Numbered from the stretch's first letter, positions 43,710 through 56,900 are shown. The stretch: DNA of 64,000 bases from Tardiphaga sp. (GCA_030147505.1 JASBVG010000003.1:1-64000), one strand, 5' to 3'. Made by a program: numbers and translations. The notes: a model not told the origin generated them from the letters alone.

Positions 43710-43925
43710 CTATTTCGGTTGAACAGGCGCCTTCCCCAAGTCCTTCTCGTGCATGGGCACTTCGCTGGGCTTTACCTGCCCCTCTTGCTTCGCTTTCATG
43801 TCTTGAGCATGCTGGGCGTTCATGCCCACGAATGTCACGGCAATCATCAGGGCAACGATGACGCCGGCGATCAGGGCGAACTTGCCCGTTCCTCGCGGCG
43901 GCTGTGTCGGATGCGGATTTGGCAT
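43710..43925 (-). CDS. Small single-pass membrane protein
   Basis: The 71-residue product has a short Pro-rich N-terminus, one membrane helix (FALIAGVIVALMIAVTFVGM) and a charged tail (DMKAKQEGQVKPSEVPMHEK) probably outside the cytoplasm. GAGAGGATCAA precedes the ATG at 43925. No family is recognised. It sits between small genes of unknown function. Confidence 0.6.
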   Translation of the reverse strand: MPNPHPTQPPRGTGKFALIAGVIVALMIAVTFVGMNAQHAQDMKAKQEGQVKPSEVPMHEKDLGKAPVQPK

Positions 43926-44049
43926 TTGATCCTCTCAACGCTTGTGCTGATGATCGAACCGCGCCGCGCCACTCAGGTTCCGCTCGGTGAGCATGGGAAC
44001 AAACCATTGAGCAGTCGCTTGAATCTGCCGCTCAGTTGCGGAGTTGCGT

Positions 44050-44391
44050 ATGCGTTGGTCCCCTTCCCTGGTGCCGAGCGGCGTTCATGACACTGTATAT
44101 TTGGTGGTCGACTGCGGCGCCCTCGGCTGTGTCTGGCGCGAAGCCGACATCAAGGACACTGATCTCGAAACCGTGATCAAAGATCTTTTGGCAGGCGAAT
44201 ACACCGACCCGCAGTGTGTGATCGCCTTCAATGCCTCAGAAAACTGGTCACGCGACGTCACTGCCGACATCGCCCGCGAAATTCAAGAGCGCTGCGACCA
44301 CGCCTATGAGGACGTCCCGACTTGGCTGGAAGATCTTGTCCACCGGCATGTGAGCCCTGAAGTTCAGCTGCCATTGGCGTTTTCGCCATGA
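44050..44391 (+). CDS. Hypothetical protein
   Basis: The 113-residue product contains a Cys pair (VVDCGALGCVWRE) and otherwise a mixed alpha/beta composition (DTDLETVIKDLLAGEYTDPQ, ARE, HAYEDVPTWLEDLVHRHV) with a Pro-rich end. I do not recognise a domain. A TTG 6 nt upstream of the ATG is also possible. It precedes a probable Ku fragment and a hybrid kinase gene, but gives no clue to function. Confidence 0.55.
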   Translation: MRWSPSLVPSGVHDTVYLVVDCGALGCVWREADIKDTDLETVIKDLLAGEYTDPQCVIAFNASENWSRDVTADIAREIQERCDHAYEDVPTWLEDLVHRHVSPEVQLPLAFSP

Positions 44392-44452
44392 GCAGTCTCG
44401 GCGCCGCCTGCCAATCGCGTGTTTGTAAACAATCAGAAGCGCTCGGGGCGCC

Positions 44453-44647
44453 GTGATCAAGCCGCACGGCAAGCCGCGCGCCGGGACGAGTGTAATAGAT
44501 CTCGTGACCGCACTTCGACAGAGTCACAAGAGCGAAAGCGCAGCGCCAGCGCCGAAGTGGCCGGCAAAGAAGGCGATCGGACAGAAGGAAATGTTGCAGC
44601 CGATCGCAAGAAAGAAGCCCGCGGCTGCAGTTGAAAGCGGCATCTAG
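44453..44647 (+). pseudogene. 3' fragment of a Ku (non-homologous end joining) gene
   Basis: The 64-codon frame has TSVIDLVTALRQSHK, then Ala/Pro/Lys-rich sequence ending AIGQKEMLQPIARKKPAA. This resembles the disordered C-terminal tail of bacterial Ku, where V.DLM.ALR.S is followed by Lys/Ala repeats and GQREMLLPIAGKK. Nothing of the Ku core beta-barrel lies upstream: the frame starts abruptly at 44453. It looks like a relic left after deletion of the rest of the gene. The assignment rests on motif recall over about 45 residues. Confidence 0.5.
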
Positions 44648-44824
44648 GCCGGCGGCAAAGAAGAAAGCGGGACTCGACCGCGGCAATTCGGATTTTCGTT
44701 AACATCCCACAACTAGTTTTGTTCCTGCCCCTTGTAAATCTCCTCACGCCAGCCCGAACGACCAACACGCTTTACGTCTCTGCTCATCCACTTTAAGCAA
44801 GGCTGTTGTTTCGGCTGGATTTCA

Positions 44825-46780
44825 ATGCAAGATTTCGAGCGCCGCACGGCGTCACAGAGCGAAGACGGGCGCTACCGCCTCCTCGTTGAGGCGGTGACGG
44901 ACTATGCGATCTATATGCTCAATCCGGACGGGATCATAACCAGCTGGAATCCGGGCGCGCAGCGGTTCAAAGGCTACAGACCTGACGAAATCATCGGTCA
45001 GCACTTCTCGCGGTTCTACAGCACGGAAGACCGGGCCGCCGGCATACCGGAGCGGGCGCTAACCACGGCGCGCACGGAAGGGAAGTTCGAAGCCGAAGGT
45101 TGGCGGGTTCGCAAGGACGGCTCGAAATTCTGGGCTTATGTGATCATTGACCCGATTCTCACCGACAGCGGTGAACTGCTCGGCTATGCCAAGATCACGC
45201 GCGACCTCACCGAACGCAAGATCGCCGAAGATGCCCTGCGACGAAGCCAGGAGCAATTTCGGTTGCTGGTTCAGGGCGTCACCGACTACGCGATCTACCT
45301 TCTTGATCTGGAAGGCAGGGTCAGCAGTTGGAATGCCGGCGCCGAGCGCATCAAGGGCTACACCCCAGCGGAGATCATCGGCGAACATTTTTCCCGTTTC
45401 TATACACCGGAGGATGTTGCAACGGGCCAGCCCAAGATTGCTTTGGACACGGCACGTGCCGCGGGCCGCTTTGAAAAGGAAGGCTGGCGGCAGCGCAAGG
45501 ACGGCTCCAGGTTCTGGGCACATGTCGTTATCGACCCAATTCGCAATGACGAAGGTGAGCTGATCGGCTTTGCCAAGATTACGCGTGACAACACGGAGCG
45601 ACGAGAGGCCGCGGAAAAACTGGAGACGGCGCGAGAGGCGCTTTTCCAATCGCAAAAGCTTGAGGCAATCGGACAGCTAACAGGTGGCGTCGCGCACGAT
45701 TTCAACAACTTGCTCATGGCCATCATGGGCAGTCTCGAAATGCTACGCAAGACAGTTCCTGATAACCCGCGAGTGACCCGCTTACTTGACAACGCAATGC
45801 AGGCTACCGAACGCGGCGCGACTCTTACCCGCCGAATGCTAGCCTTTGCTCGAAGACAAGCGCTCAAACTCGAGAGGGTCGACCTGCCCCTGCTAATTCA
45901 CGGCATGAGCGATCTCCTCAGTCGGACACTGGGTCCGGCGATCCACATCGAGAAGAGGTTTTCAGGCCAAATCCGGCCGGTCATGGCCGATTATAATCAG
46001 GTCGAAATGGCCCTACTGAACCTTGCTGTGAACGCGCGCGACGCGATGGGCGATGCAGGCGGAGACCTCATCATCTCCGCCCGCGAGTATGCGCTCATCA
46101 ACGGCGAGAACGGTTTGAAGCCCGGCCAATACGTATGCGTGTCCGTGACCGACGAGGGCGGCGGGATGGACCCGGAAACGCTTGAACGCGCGATAGAACC
46201 GTTCTTCACCACAAAGGGAATCGGCAAAGGCACCGGCTTGGGATTGGCGATGGTTCACGGGCTCGCCGAGCAAAGCGGTGGACGCTTTGTGCTGCGTAGC
46301 CAGCTAGGGCAAGGCACGACGGCTGAAATTTGGATGCCGGTCATTCAGGCCGACGAAGCAGACCTGCCCGCTTCCGAAGCAGTGGTCACACCCATCATCT
46401 CCACCGAGCCGCGCCGGATTCTGGTCGTCGATGACGATGCGATCGTCCTCATGAGTTCGGTCGTGATGCTGGAGGATCTCGGACATACCGTGATCGACGC
46501 GGCATCCGGAAAAGCCGCGCTTGATATACTGGCAGAGGATGAGACAATTGATTTGGTCATCACTGACCAGGGCATGCCTCACATGAGTGGACTGGAATTG
46601 TCCGACGCGATCAGACAACGACGGCCAGATCTTCCCGTGATGATTGCGAGTGGATACGCGGAGCTGGAAACGATCTCGAACGAGACATGGCCCCAACTGA
46701 CCAAACCCTTCACGCAAAGAGATCTCGCGGAGCAGCTGGCCAGGTTCGCGCCACCAGAGCGATCGCGAGCTAGCGGTTAA
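44825..46780 (+). CDS. Hybrid sensor histidine kinase with duplicated PAS domain
   Basis: The 651-residue protein has no clear membrane segment. Two very similar PAS/PAC units (about 18-135 and 143-258, both with VTDYAIY, HFSRFY, EGWR.RKDGS and AKITRD.TER) are followed by a HisKA box ([20 protein letters not shown], His at about 291), HATPase_c ([39 protein letters not shown]) and a C-terminal receiver (VDDDA, phosphoacceptor at about D581 in [13 protein letters not shown], Lys in LTKPFTQ). It is an internal phosphorelay kinase; a partner phosphotransferase or response regulator is not evident nearby. PAS ligand and target are unknown. Confidence 0.92.
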   Translation: MQDFERRTASQSEDGRYRLLVEAVTDYAIYMLNPDGIITSWNPGAQRFKGYRPDEIIGQHFSRFYSTEDRAAGIPERALTTARTEGKFEAEGWRVRKDGSKFWAYVIIDPILTDSGELLGYAKITRDLTERKIAEDALRRSQEQFRLLVQGVTDYAIYLLDLEGRVSSWNAGAERIKGYTPAEIIGEHFSRFYTPEDVATGQPKIALDTARAAGRFEKEGWRQRKDGSRFWAHVVIDPIRNDEGELIGFAKITRDNTERREAAEKLETAREALFQSQKLEAIGQLTGGVAHDFNNLLMAIMGSLEMLRKTVPDNPRVTRLLDNAMQATERGATLTRRMLAFARRQALKLERVDLPLLIHGMSDLLSRTLGPAIHIEKRFSGQIRPVMADYNQVEMALLNLAVNARDAMGDAGGDLIISAREYALINGENGLKPGQYVCVSVTDEGGGMDPETLERAIEPFFTTKGIGKGTGLGLAMVHGLAEQSGGRFVLRSQLGQGTTAEIWMPVIQADEADLPASEAVVTPIISTEPRRILVVDDDAIVLMSSVVMLEDLGHTVIDAASGKAALDILAEDETIDLVITDQGMPHMSGLELSDAIRQRRPDLPVMIASGYAELETISNETWPQLTKPFTQRDLAEQLARFAPPERSRASG

Positions 46781-47342
46781 TCGGGCAATTGGCCGTTGGA
46801 GAGTTGCTTGCGGACCGACCGACAGAGCAAGCTTGTCGATGGAACCGGAGTCAGACAGCAGCGCTGTGATCCCTAGATCAGCCTTGTCCGGCTCACCTCG
46901 CCGCCCCTCCTTCATGGCCTTCATGTAGGAGATGATCGCGATGATGACGCTGGCGATCTCGCCCGGGCTGGGCGTCGTGGTCGATCTCGATTGGTGCCGT
47001 TCGGATCGTGGCGTTGTACATAAACGGCTCCTGGAAGCGGACGTCGCTCATCCGGGCATCATGCACCGGCCTCAGCATGATCTGGTGGCTGGTGCTCGGG
47101 TTCTTATTCAAGGGGGCCGTCTAATGGATCGATGCCGGCCGGGCTGATGTTCTTCACAGTCTTCATCGCGTTCATGGACGGTACGAACTAGATGACCTAC
47201 TTGGGATAGATTTTCTAGACCTTGGCGCACGCCGAGCGCATCGCCGCCCTGAAGCTTAGAACGCACGACGGACAGGTAGCTGTCGTTGACGAACATGGCA
47301 CGGAACATCACCGGCTGGGACATTCGCCCGCGACGACTTTGC
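46781..47342. other. Region without a supported gene
   Basis: Frames on both strands are short or lack known domains. On the minus strand a stretch near 46900-47000 read in one frame (PSPGEIASVIIAIISYMKAM) looks protein-like, but it has no start and changes frame, so it may be a relic. The right end abuts an insertion-sequence remnant at about 47343. Confidence 0.45.
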
Positions 47343-47690
47343 CTACGACGCTTCTCTACCGCGCCAGCAGACGTGACTGCGATATCTGCGAGCTCAAACC
47401 GCGGTGTTGTCCGAAGATTCCAGCCCGCGAGGTGCCGCGCTCGATCTACGAGAGCGCCCGGACGTGGCGCGCGGGATCGCCGGGACGGAAGCCTATGTAA
47501 CCTCGCGCGTGAACGCAAGAAGATCGAGATGTTGTTCGCGCATCTGAAGCGCATCTTGCGCTTCGACCGGCTTCGTCTGAGAGGCCCTTGCAGTGTTCAC
47601 GACGAGTTCCTGTTCGCCGCCACTGCTCTGAACCTTCGAAAGCTGGTAAAGCTGATTCCGGCGCAGGCTCCAATCCACATTGAGTGCGAC
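47343..47690 (+). pseudogene. Decayed C-terminal part of an IS1182-like transposase
   Basis: Sequence from TTLLYRASRRDCDICELKPR through AREVPRSIYESAR to KIEMLFAHLKRILRFDRLRL and LRKLVKLIPAQAPI matches the C-terminal third of the transposase at 22287-23648, on the opposite strand. Two single-base deletions (near 47460 and 47517) break the frame. Only the C-terminal part is present; the upstream limit is near 47343. No start codon belongs to it. Confidence 0.85.
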
Positions 47691-47757
47691 GGACACATGT
47701 GCGTCGGATCCCTGTGTGCTCCATCAACAGTCAGTTCGACAACTTCTTCAACACATG
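47343..47757 (+). mobile_element. Remnant of an IS1182-like element (right end)
   Basis: Besides the broken transposase, the distal end carries TTCAACACA (47747-47755) preceded by ACTTC, the inverse of the terminal repeat of the intact element (TGTGTTGAAGAAGT). The proximal end is missing. The remnant lies between a kinase gene and the 3' end of the giant exoprotein gene. Confidence 0.75.
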
Positions 47758-47919
47758 AGACCAAGATCGGTCGTTGAGTCAATCGCCTGTAAAAATCGAC
47801 GAACGCCGGCTAGGTCGATAGGTACGATCTTCACCCATTTAAAGAGTTCTGGCGGCTGCGGAAAACTGCAGCAGCCAGAAGCCCTTTCGTTCTCATAGCT
47901 GCTGCTCGTGAATTTGCGA

Positions 47920-50900
47920 CTACTGCTCTTCCTCAAGACCGACTTGCTCATCGGTCGTCAGTGCCTGTTTTTGCCGTTCGGACAGTGAACCAACACCAAC
48001 AACCTGAAGCGCACTATTGGCATTATATGTCTGACGATTGTCGCGCTTGAGGATCTGCTCCTCATCGTCTTGGGAATTCGCGCCTCCCCCACCATAACCC
48101 AACACTTCGACGATGATCACCGATGGCCGCTCGTTGCCGCTGCCCTGGCCGGGGATCGCGGTTTGCTGCGTCGCCGCCGTGGCATTCGATGTCGTGAGCG
48201 CGGCCGAGATGCTCGGTGCCTGCACCGTCGGCACGCCGGAGACATTGCCTTGCGCCGTGATATTCGCGGCATTGACGATCTGCAGCGCAACCAGATTGAT
48301 GTTGCGGCCGCTGACACCGGCTTCGCCGATATCAATGGTGCCTTGCGGCGCGATCAGGTCGATATCGCCGCTCGGGATACCAGGGATGGCGCTGCGCGCG
48401 GAGATGCCGGCGCCGGAGGTCGGGGCATTCGGCGACAGCGTGACCGTGCCATAATCGTCCTGCACCCGCTTCGCCGGTGTATAGCCGATCGTGGTCTTGG
48501 CACCGCGGCCGGCATTGATGTCGCCCTGGTTCGACCAGGCGATGATGTCATCGCCGAAGGTGGTCATGATGCGCGACAGGCCGAGCAGCAGCGAACCCTG
48601 CGAGTAGATCTGGATATCGCCGCCGCCCTGGGTAAGCAGGCCGGCATTGGCACCCGGCACGACGCCTTCGACACCGACGATCACCCGGCCGCCCGGCGCC
48701 AGCATCTGGATATCGCCGCCGAACAGCGTGCGCACCGAGCCGTCGCGCGTGGTGCGGACCGGCGGATTGGCGACGCTGTAGGATTCCGTGCTGACCAGCG
48801 TGATGTCGCCGCTGCGCAGGATCGTATTGCCGTTTGCGCCCTTCTCCGGGAACAAAGTTGCGATCGCCTCGCGGCCGCGGCTGTAGTTCTGATAGCGCGA
48901 GCTCTCCGGGTCGTTGTATTCGCGCCCGGCCGCCGTCAGTTCGGCGAAATAGACCCGGCGCAGGAAGATGCCGCGCTGATCCGCATCGAGGGTGCCGAAA
49001 TAGGCCCTCGCCTGCTCGGCCGTGCCAGTGAAGCCGAAGCGCTGCGCGAGCCAGTCGGCCAGCTCCTTCTCATAGGTCTTGGCGACCTTGCCGGGCTGGT
49101 CCGCCAAAGGCGTGCCAGTGACAGCGAGATTGGCCGGATCGAGATAGCGCGCAGCAAGCGTGGCATAATCGGGAGCGACCGCGCCCATGCCGGCCTGCAT
49201 CAGGATCGAGGCACCCGGACGGGTGTCGCCGACCACGATGGCGCCGCGGCTGACGAGCTGACCTTGATCGGCCAGATAGATATCGCGGCCGGCGCCGACA
49301 TCGAGCAGGCCGGGGCCCGCCACCTGCATGTTGGGATAAAGCACGTCGCGGCCGGCCCAGAGCATCGACACGCTATCGATGTCGTTGTTCAGCACGACGC
49401 CGGAGATGTTGACCAGATCGCGCCCGGCCCGCATCCACACCGGCTTGGCGGCCAATGTCTGAACTGTGCTGAGATTGTTGCTGTCGACGGTTTCGTAGCG
49501 CCGCCCGCTGCGCAAGTTGAGGATATCGCCTTCGGCCGCATAGATGCGGACCGGATCCCGATCGCCGGCATGGAGATTGCCGAGCACGGTATCGGACCTC
49601 AAAAGATAGTTGGAGCCGATCAGTGGTCGAGCAAACGATCCATAGGCCGCTTCCACATCCGCGCCGCTGATGTCGATATTGCCTTGCCCGCCATAGATCG
49701 ACTGACGAACCGTCAGGCTGAACCCGCCGGTCGGCGACGGGAGGAGCAGGATGCCGCCACGGACGCCGGTCGCCGACACGGACAGATTGGTGAACAGCGT
49801 GTCGAAATAGGCATTGCCCGACAAGGCGCCGAGCCGCAGCACCGGCGGTGCGAGCATGTCGAGCGAGCCCGCTTCGGCCGAACCAAAGGGCGCGATCGAG
49901 GCGACCAGGCTATTTGACAGTCCCGCCCGTTGATAGCCGGATGTCGAAAGCTTGAACGGCACCAGATTGCCGCCGGCGGACATGGCATTCGCGACCGCTT
50001 CGCTCGTATAGAGCGGGAAGCTGTTTCCGTTGGTCGTGCCCGGTGCGTTCAGGGCACCGCCGTGCCGGCCCGGGTCGCCGAAGCCACCGATGACGAGGTC
50101 GCCGCGTGCCGCAAGCGTCACCACCGAGTCGCCCTGCATCACCGTCCAGCCGCCGGATGACAGCGCGTCATTCGCTACAAAAGGCTGCGGTGCGCGTGGA
50201 TCAATTGCGGTCGTGCTGCCATAGATCAGGTCGATGCGGCCGACGGCACCCGCCATCACATTGGCCGCGCCACGGATATTGGTGACAACGCCACTGAGGT
50301 CGTTGAGCATCGTGATGTAGGCATTGTTGCTGTTGCTGATAATGCTCGCATTCAATCGAGGATCGAGCGGGTTCAGCGCACCGGCGATATTGACGGAGAG
50401 GTCGCCGCCGCCGGTCTTGACCACTGTGCCATTGTCGAGCACGCGGCCGGTGCTGCCAATGGCGAGATTGAGGCCCTGGGATTGCGGATTGTCGGGCGTC
50501 CCGCGGCTCGCCAGAACACCAGCGTCACCGCCGACATCGATACGGAGATTGCCGCCGCCGAGGGTGCCGATGCCGCTGAAGCCGGGAACGAGCGCGAGCG
50601 GACGGCTGCTCACTCCCCCGCGTACATAAGTGCCGAAATTGATCCACCAGGCGGAGTTCACGCCGTCGCCGCCCTGCGACCACAACCAGTTGCCCACATA
50701 GGACGACCCAACATCGCCCTTCCCTTGTGTATTGGGCGACACACCCTGAATGGCGCCGCTCAGATCGCCATTCACCGCGATGGACAGATTGCCGCCGAGT
50801 TCAGGATACCAGGCTTGATGGTTGTCGCCGGTCACCACGGATTCATAGTCGGCATCCCCGATGGCGCCAATGACGATGCCATCGCTGCCAGCGAGGCGTG

Positions 50901-53900
50901 GCCGGTTGAACGGATTGCTGCCGTCGGCCGCAAGAACCGCACGCGATTGGGTGCCAGCTGTGTAGATGCCGAACAGCGAGTCCTGGCGCATATTGCCGCC
51001 GGCAAAAATGTCCAGATCACCGGTGCCGGTACGGATCACGCTGAGGACCGGACGCGTCGTTCCTGCCGTGTAATGCATATCGGACAGCGTGATATTGCCG
51101 GCCCCGCTCAGGCGCGTCGGCGACTGCAATGCCTGCTGGTTGGCGGATTGCAGATCGGCGCCGGCGCCGAGCCGCAGATCCCATGACAGCGATCCCGGCG
51201 CCAGCATCGGCGCCACCGCCCAAACCCGGCCTTCGCGCAGATAGAGCTGTGAGACATTGGTGGTGCCGGCCGGCAATATGCCGTTGGCGGTGAGTTTGGC
51301 GTCGGCCGCCAGCGTCATCGTGGGTGATGTGAAGGACAGCGGCGTGCCCTTGGGCCATAGAACCTGCTGGATCTCGACTGCAAAGGGAAGCGACGTGCCG
51401 ACGCCGAGCGTCGTGCCGACCGGCAGGACGGTGCCCATCGTGATCGTCTCGCCACTGACATAGGTGCGAGAAGGCGTGACCACGGTGCCGCTCACGATCA
51501 TGTTGGACGCCAGCGTATATGAGCGGTTCAGCGCCACCTGCGATGGCATGGCAATATTGGCGTTGATCTCCGGACCAGCGCCGTAAATGTTCTTCGCCAG
51601 AACGGTGCCCGACCAGATATATGTTCCCTGCGGGATGGCATAATTGATAGGTAGCGATCCGCCGATCCCCCATTCGATCCCCGCCATTTGGGTGCCGGCG
51701 CTGAGAGGCGTGCCCGCCCCTGCGAAGACAATCTCGTCATTGATGACCGCATTTGCGTAGGTGCCCTCCGGCACGACCCAATCGCGATCCAGGACGAACC
51801 AATCGCCGGCCCAGCCGGACACGGGCATCGGCTGACCGGCCTCCACCAGGTAGTCTTGAGGAAGCTGGAAGTCGATCGTAGTCGGTTTGCCCGCTTCCGC
51901 GAGAATCGCGCGTTCGAACCTGGCGTCGAAATCGAGCGCCGCGCCGGTGGCGAATGTTGCGCCCTTCGGCACGATCGCGCCGGCCGGCAGATTATAGGGC
52001 GTGGTGACTACGCCGCCTGGGAAGCTGACGATGGCGCTCGACCAGCCTTTATCGTCCGGAGTGCCGGGTGGCGGCGCAAAGCCGTCATTTACGCTGCCTT
52101 GGATGTCGAGATCGCCGGCGGCACGGATGGTCAACGCACCGGGTTCACCCGAACCATAGACGCCTGTCAGCTGCGAATGCGGATTGAGGCTGCGATAGCG
52201 ATAGCCGGACAGATCGATGTCGCCGAACACCGTGAGCTTGTCGGTGCTGGTGATCTCCACGCCAGGACGCAGGTGGAACGCATCCACATAGGCCGTCAGC
52301 CCCGCGATCCGGCCGCGCAGTGCGGTATTGCCGAGGGCGGCATCGATGAAGGCGGTGCTGTCCGCATGGATCGCATCCATATAAGCCTGATTAAGGATGC
52401 TGTCCGTGGGCGCATAGCTGCGGAAGGCATTGAGTGCTATGCTTCGCGCGCCGCGGATATCTAGCGGTCCCGCCGCCGCAATCGCGATGTCATCGGCGCC
52501 GGCGCGCGGCGCGTTCAGGGTCAGCGAACCGCGGGCAACGCCATCGGCCGAGCGCAGGTCGATCACGCTGCCGGATTGCATCGTGAGGGTGCCCGCCGAC
52601 GTCGTGAGTTCGATCACGGCACGGTTGGGCGCATCGATGACGTCGCCGTCGCTGTCCACGCGCAGCACGGTGCCATGGGCATCCAGCACCGCGCCGCTTG
52701 CCAGCGTCAGCCCGTCGCGGGCGGCGAGCCGGATGGTGCCGACGCGTTCGCCGCTGGCGTCGATACGGCCGACCACCGTGAGGCTGCCGCCATCCACCGA
52801 CAGCACGATGCTGTTGGCCTTGAGCTCATCGCCGACGACGAGATTGCCCTGCTTGATCTGGAAGCTGCGTGCGCCGAACACACCGCCGGCGCCGAGGCGG
52901 TTGTTGAGACCGACAAAGTCCGCGATCGTCTGACCACGTACCGAGATGCGCCCCGACAGATTGGGCAGCATGACGCCACCGCCGACATGAGTGACGCCCG
53001 TCGCCGTACCGCGAATGGTACCGGCAAGGCTCGCCTGCCCTTCCAGCGCGGTCACCGACAGGGATCCGGCGGCATTCTGCTCGGCCGAGATATCGATCAT
53101 CGAACCGGCCGCCTGAACGACGCTGCCATCGGCGCTCTCGATGGCGACGTCGCCGCCCCAGCTATAGCTGGCCACATCGAATATCTGCACCTTGCGGCCG
53201 GACATGTCGATCCGGGCGCGATCGGTCAGCACCACATCGCCCTTCGCCGTGACCGTCAGGCGCCCGCTCGGCAGCGCGACCGCTGTGTCGAGACTGACGG
53301 TCTGACCTTCGAGATTGATCGTTGCGCCGAGCGCATCGGAGCTCGATGCCGCGAGATTGCCGGTCGGCGCCGAGACATTGAGCGCGCCTCCGGCCTTGAC
53401 CGACAGCGTCGATCCCGCCGCGCCGCTGAGCAGCGGCGTGATGAGATTGAGCGTGCCGCCGGTGCCGGCATAGGTCTTGGCATTGTAGTTCGCATCCGGG
53501 CTCGGCCCGGATTGATAGACCGACAGCGTGCCTTTGGCATTGCCACCGATCCGTTCGGATGCCGTGAGATTGACCGTGCCGAACCCGAGAACCAGACGAT
53601 CAGCCGTGACCTGATTGTCGATCCGCAGGCCATTGGCATAGCCGAGTTCGATGATAGTCGCGGCGAGGTTCAACGAGCCAAGGCCCGTGCCCGCACCTCC
53701 CGGGATGACGGCGCCGGGAGGAACCGGCTTGTTCGATGTTGAGATAGACAGGCTGGGATCGACGATGCCCGACCAGACGAGCTTGCCGGTGCGCAGGCTC
53801 GCGACATCGGCTGTCGTGCCATAGCCGTAGATCGCCGGCGCGTTGAGAACCAGGTCGGTGAGCGAGGACTGACCTGTCACCGGATCGATCGTATTGACAT

Positions 53901-56900
53901 CGACACTGCCGAAAAAGTTGACCGCATTGCGTGCCGTCAGCGTGAGGTTTTCCAGCTTCGGAATGCCGGCGCTGGCATTGCCCGCGATCAGCCGATCGAA
54001 GATGTCCTGATTGAATGAGATGCCAGTGGGCAGCACACCTGCCGACCTGGCGTCGTCCAGCGATGCGGACGATCCGATATTGATCGAGGCTGAGCCAAGC
54101 TGCAGATTACGCGTGCCATAGCGGACATTGGCGCCGAACTTGATGTCCTGCGCCGAGACGATCGCGATCGAGCCTTCCGAGTAAAGCTGGGTTTCGCCGC
54201 TGCAGACCGATGACACCAGACAGCCACCAATATCTATCGTGCCGGTCCTGCCGACCGTCGGCGGCAGGAATTGAATCATGCCATTGGAGACGGCAAGCAT
54301 GCCGCCATCGAACACGTAGCCACCCGAGACATCGAACGAGGTCGGTCCGCGCCCGAGGGTCGAGATCACCGCGCCCGCTTCGACAACAATGCTGCTACCC
54401 TGGCTGCTCGGTAGCATCACCTCGCCGGCGCGCAGCACCGCGCCGCTACGGATGACCACCGTTGGGTTGGAGGGCCCACTGACGCTGATCACCTGGGTAG
54501 GGAAACCATTCAGCAAAGGAGCGTCCATGCTGAGGCGACCGCCAATGATCAATCGCGGCGCATCGATCGCGCTGAGCATTCCGTCGGTGATCGAAATGTA
54601 GCCGGGTGTCCTGACGCTGCTGGCACCAAGCACCTCGATCTTTGACCCAGCAGTCATGGCGGCGACCATCGCATAGCCGGCGTAACCGTCTCCTGCGCCG
54701 GCAAACAGCGCCTCACCGTCGAACCGTAGCGGCTGTGCAGCCTGGGCAGCATTCTGCGAAAATGATAGCGCAAACGGCCGACCGTCGATTGGCAGCAACG
54801 GCCGCACCAGCCCCAATTGCGTCGATCGCGTCACCGCATATTCGGAATAGCTGGTTTCGTTGTAGAACGAGTGGGCCCGCACCTTGTCTGCCGGCGAGAT
54901 GATCACATCATTCGGCAGTGACGCGCGAATGCCGGTCGCGGACTGACCGAGATAGACCTGAGCGAGGTATGATCCGTTGCCGGTGACACGCGCCGCTGCG
55001 GGCATCGGATTGCCGGTGCCGCCGAGCTCGACACGGAACGCGCCGGGCAGCAAAGCATAGTCGGATGGCAGCAGCGTATACGTGCCCGCCGGTAGTCCCG
55101 GCACGCCAGCCGGAATAGTGATCTGCTGGCCGACGACCGGATTGCCGGCGCCGGCCTCCGGCGACACCGGCGCAAAACCGCTGCGATAGTTTGGCACGAT
55201 CGCATAAACGCTGCTGCCGAGATTGCTGTAACCAAAGCCCGGATTTGCCGCAGCCAGAGCATATCGCAGCACATCGACCGAACCACCACGGCCACTGACA
55301 AAGCCGGCGCCCGACAGCTCACCGCCACCGCGCAGATCGATCACCGCCCCACTGCGGATATCGATGCTGGCGCCGCCAAACAACACGCCGGATTGCAGAT
55401 TGATCTCGCCAACGGTGTTGCCCGATGCGGCAATGTTCTGCATGACGACCGCCGTGCCGTCATAATTCCACGACAGACCGTCCGACGTGCCGCCATAGGG
55501 TAGCAAGAGCCCGCCAAGCGATACCGACGTCACGCTACCCGGCAGCAGGCTGACCTGCCTGGCATTGACGCCGACCGTGATAGCCCCACCGGGTGCGCGC
55601 AGGATGCCGCCCTGGATGATCGTCTCTGCTTCGAGTTCGAGGCGCCCAAACGCCGACCATGGCAGGTCCGGCGCCGAACCGGTGCCTTGAACGGTAAGCG
55701 TGCGGGCTGCCTTGATGCGCGCATCGACACCGGTCGCAGGATAGATCTGCGCCGCCGTGATGTTCAGATCCCCCGTCGCAGCAAACAACGTCCGCGCGCT
55801 GCCGTCAGCCGGCTCGGCTTTCGGGAAGGTGGTGTCGTCCGCGGTCGGGCCGTTGTTCTGCAGAAGGCGCACATCGCCACGGCTGACGAGATCGACCGTA
55901 CCGAAACCGTTGCGCTGGATGGCGATCGTTCCGACGACCTGCGGGATCGTGCCGTTCAAACCGAAGCCAACGAGATCGCGTATGTCGATCAAATCAGCAT
56001 CGATCCGGAACGCTGCATTGGCGCCGGTCAACAACGCGCCCGTGCTGCGCGACACCGGAATCCGATGGGCATCCGGTGAGTTCGAATGCTGCGTTGCGCC
56101 AGCCAGCAGAACATGAGGCGCCGCCAGATTGATCTGCGCATTGGTCGCAGCCGCCTGGCTCAGTGCATAGGAAGCACCATACAGGCGCAAGCTCTGCCCC
56201 ATCTGCAACGCGACATCGCCGTCGAAGCTGATGATCCCGGTCGAGAGTAGCGACAGATTGCCGAAGCCGCCGGCGGCGATCTTGTCCGCGCCAATCCGGG
56301 CGGTGCCGAATTTGAGAGCCGCATCGCTCGCGCCCGGTTGCAGCGTTGCAGCCAACCTGCCCGCTCCCTGGAATTGCGCAATGACAAACTCGCGCGCCTG
56401 CAAAACGCCGTTCGTCACCGTCCTTACGTCGTAAAGCGGCGCTTCTAGCGCAAGCGCGAGGGTGCCGCCGGCAGCGCCAGTTCCACCTGCCGATGCGCGC
56501 AGCGTGCCATCAAGATACAGGCCCGCATTCGACTTGATGACGACGCTTCCGCCATCGCTGGCGACCATCAGCGGCATGGAGGCGCCTCGCGTCCAGCCGC
56601 CGCTCGCCGGCACATCAATGACTGCGCTGGTGCCCGAGGCATCGAGGATCGCGCCAGGACGGATGACTGCAAAAAGATCGGGCGATATGGACTGCCCCGA
56701 AACCTCCCAGTCCAGCGTGCCGCCGATGGCGATCGTGCCACCTGCCTGCACCACGCCATAGCGGCGGCCAAGCCGATCGGTTGTGATGACCGCGCGACCT
56801 GCCACATCGAGCACGGCATGGTCACCGATCCAGATCGAGCGGTGATGCGCCGTGCTATCCGGGGCAGGTCCTTGCAGTGATGTGATGGAGATTGCGCCGC

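Noticed and set aside
46893..47111. 72-codon minus-strand frame downstream of the hybrid kinase
   Set aside because: No domain, unusual His/Arg-rich end, and a neighbouring frame looks more protein-like; probably a relic or chance frame.
48070..49917. 615-codon open frame on the plus strand inside the giant exoprotein gene, and several similar long antisense frames (50482-51186, 52576-53742, 57652-58971)
   Set aside because: They are Arg/Asp/His-rich with no domain or start signal, as expected of the strand opposite a GC-rich repetitive coding sequence.
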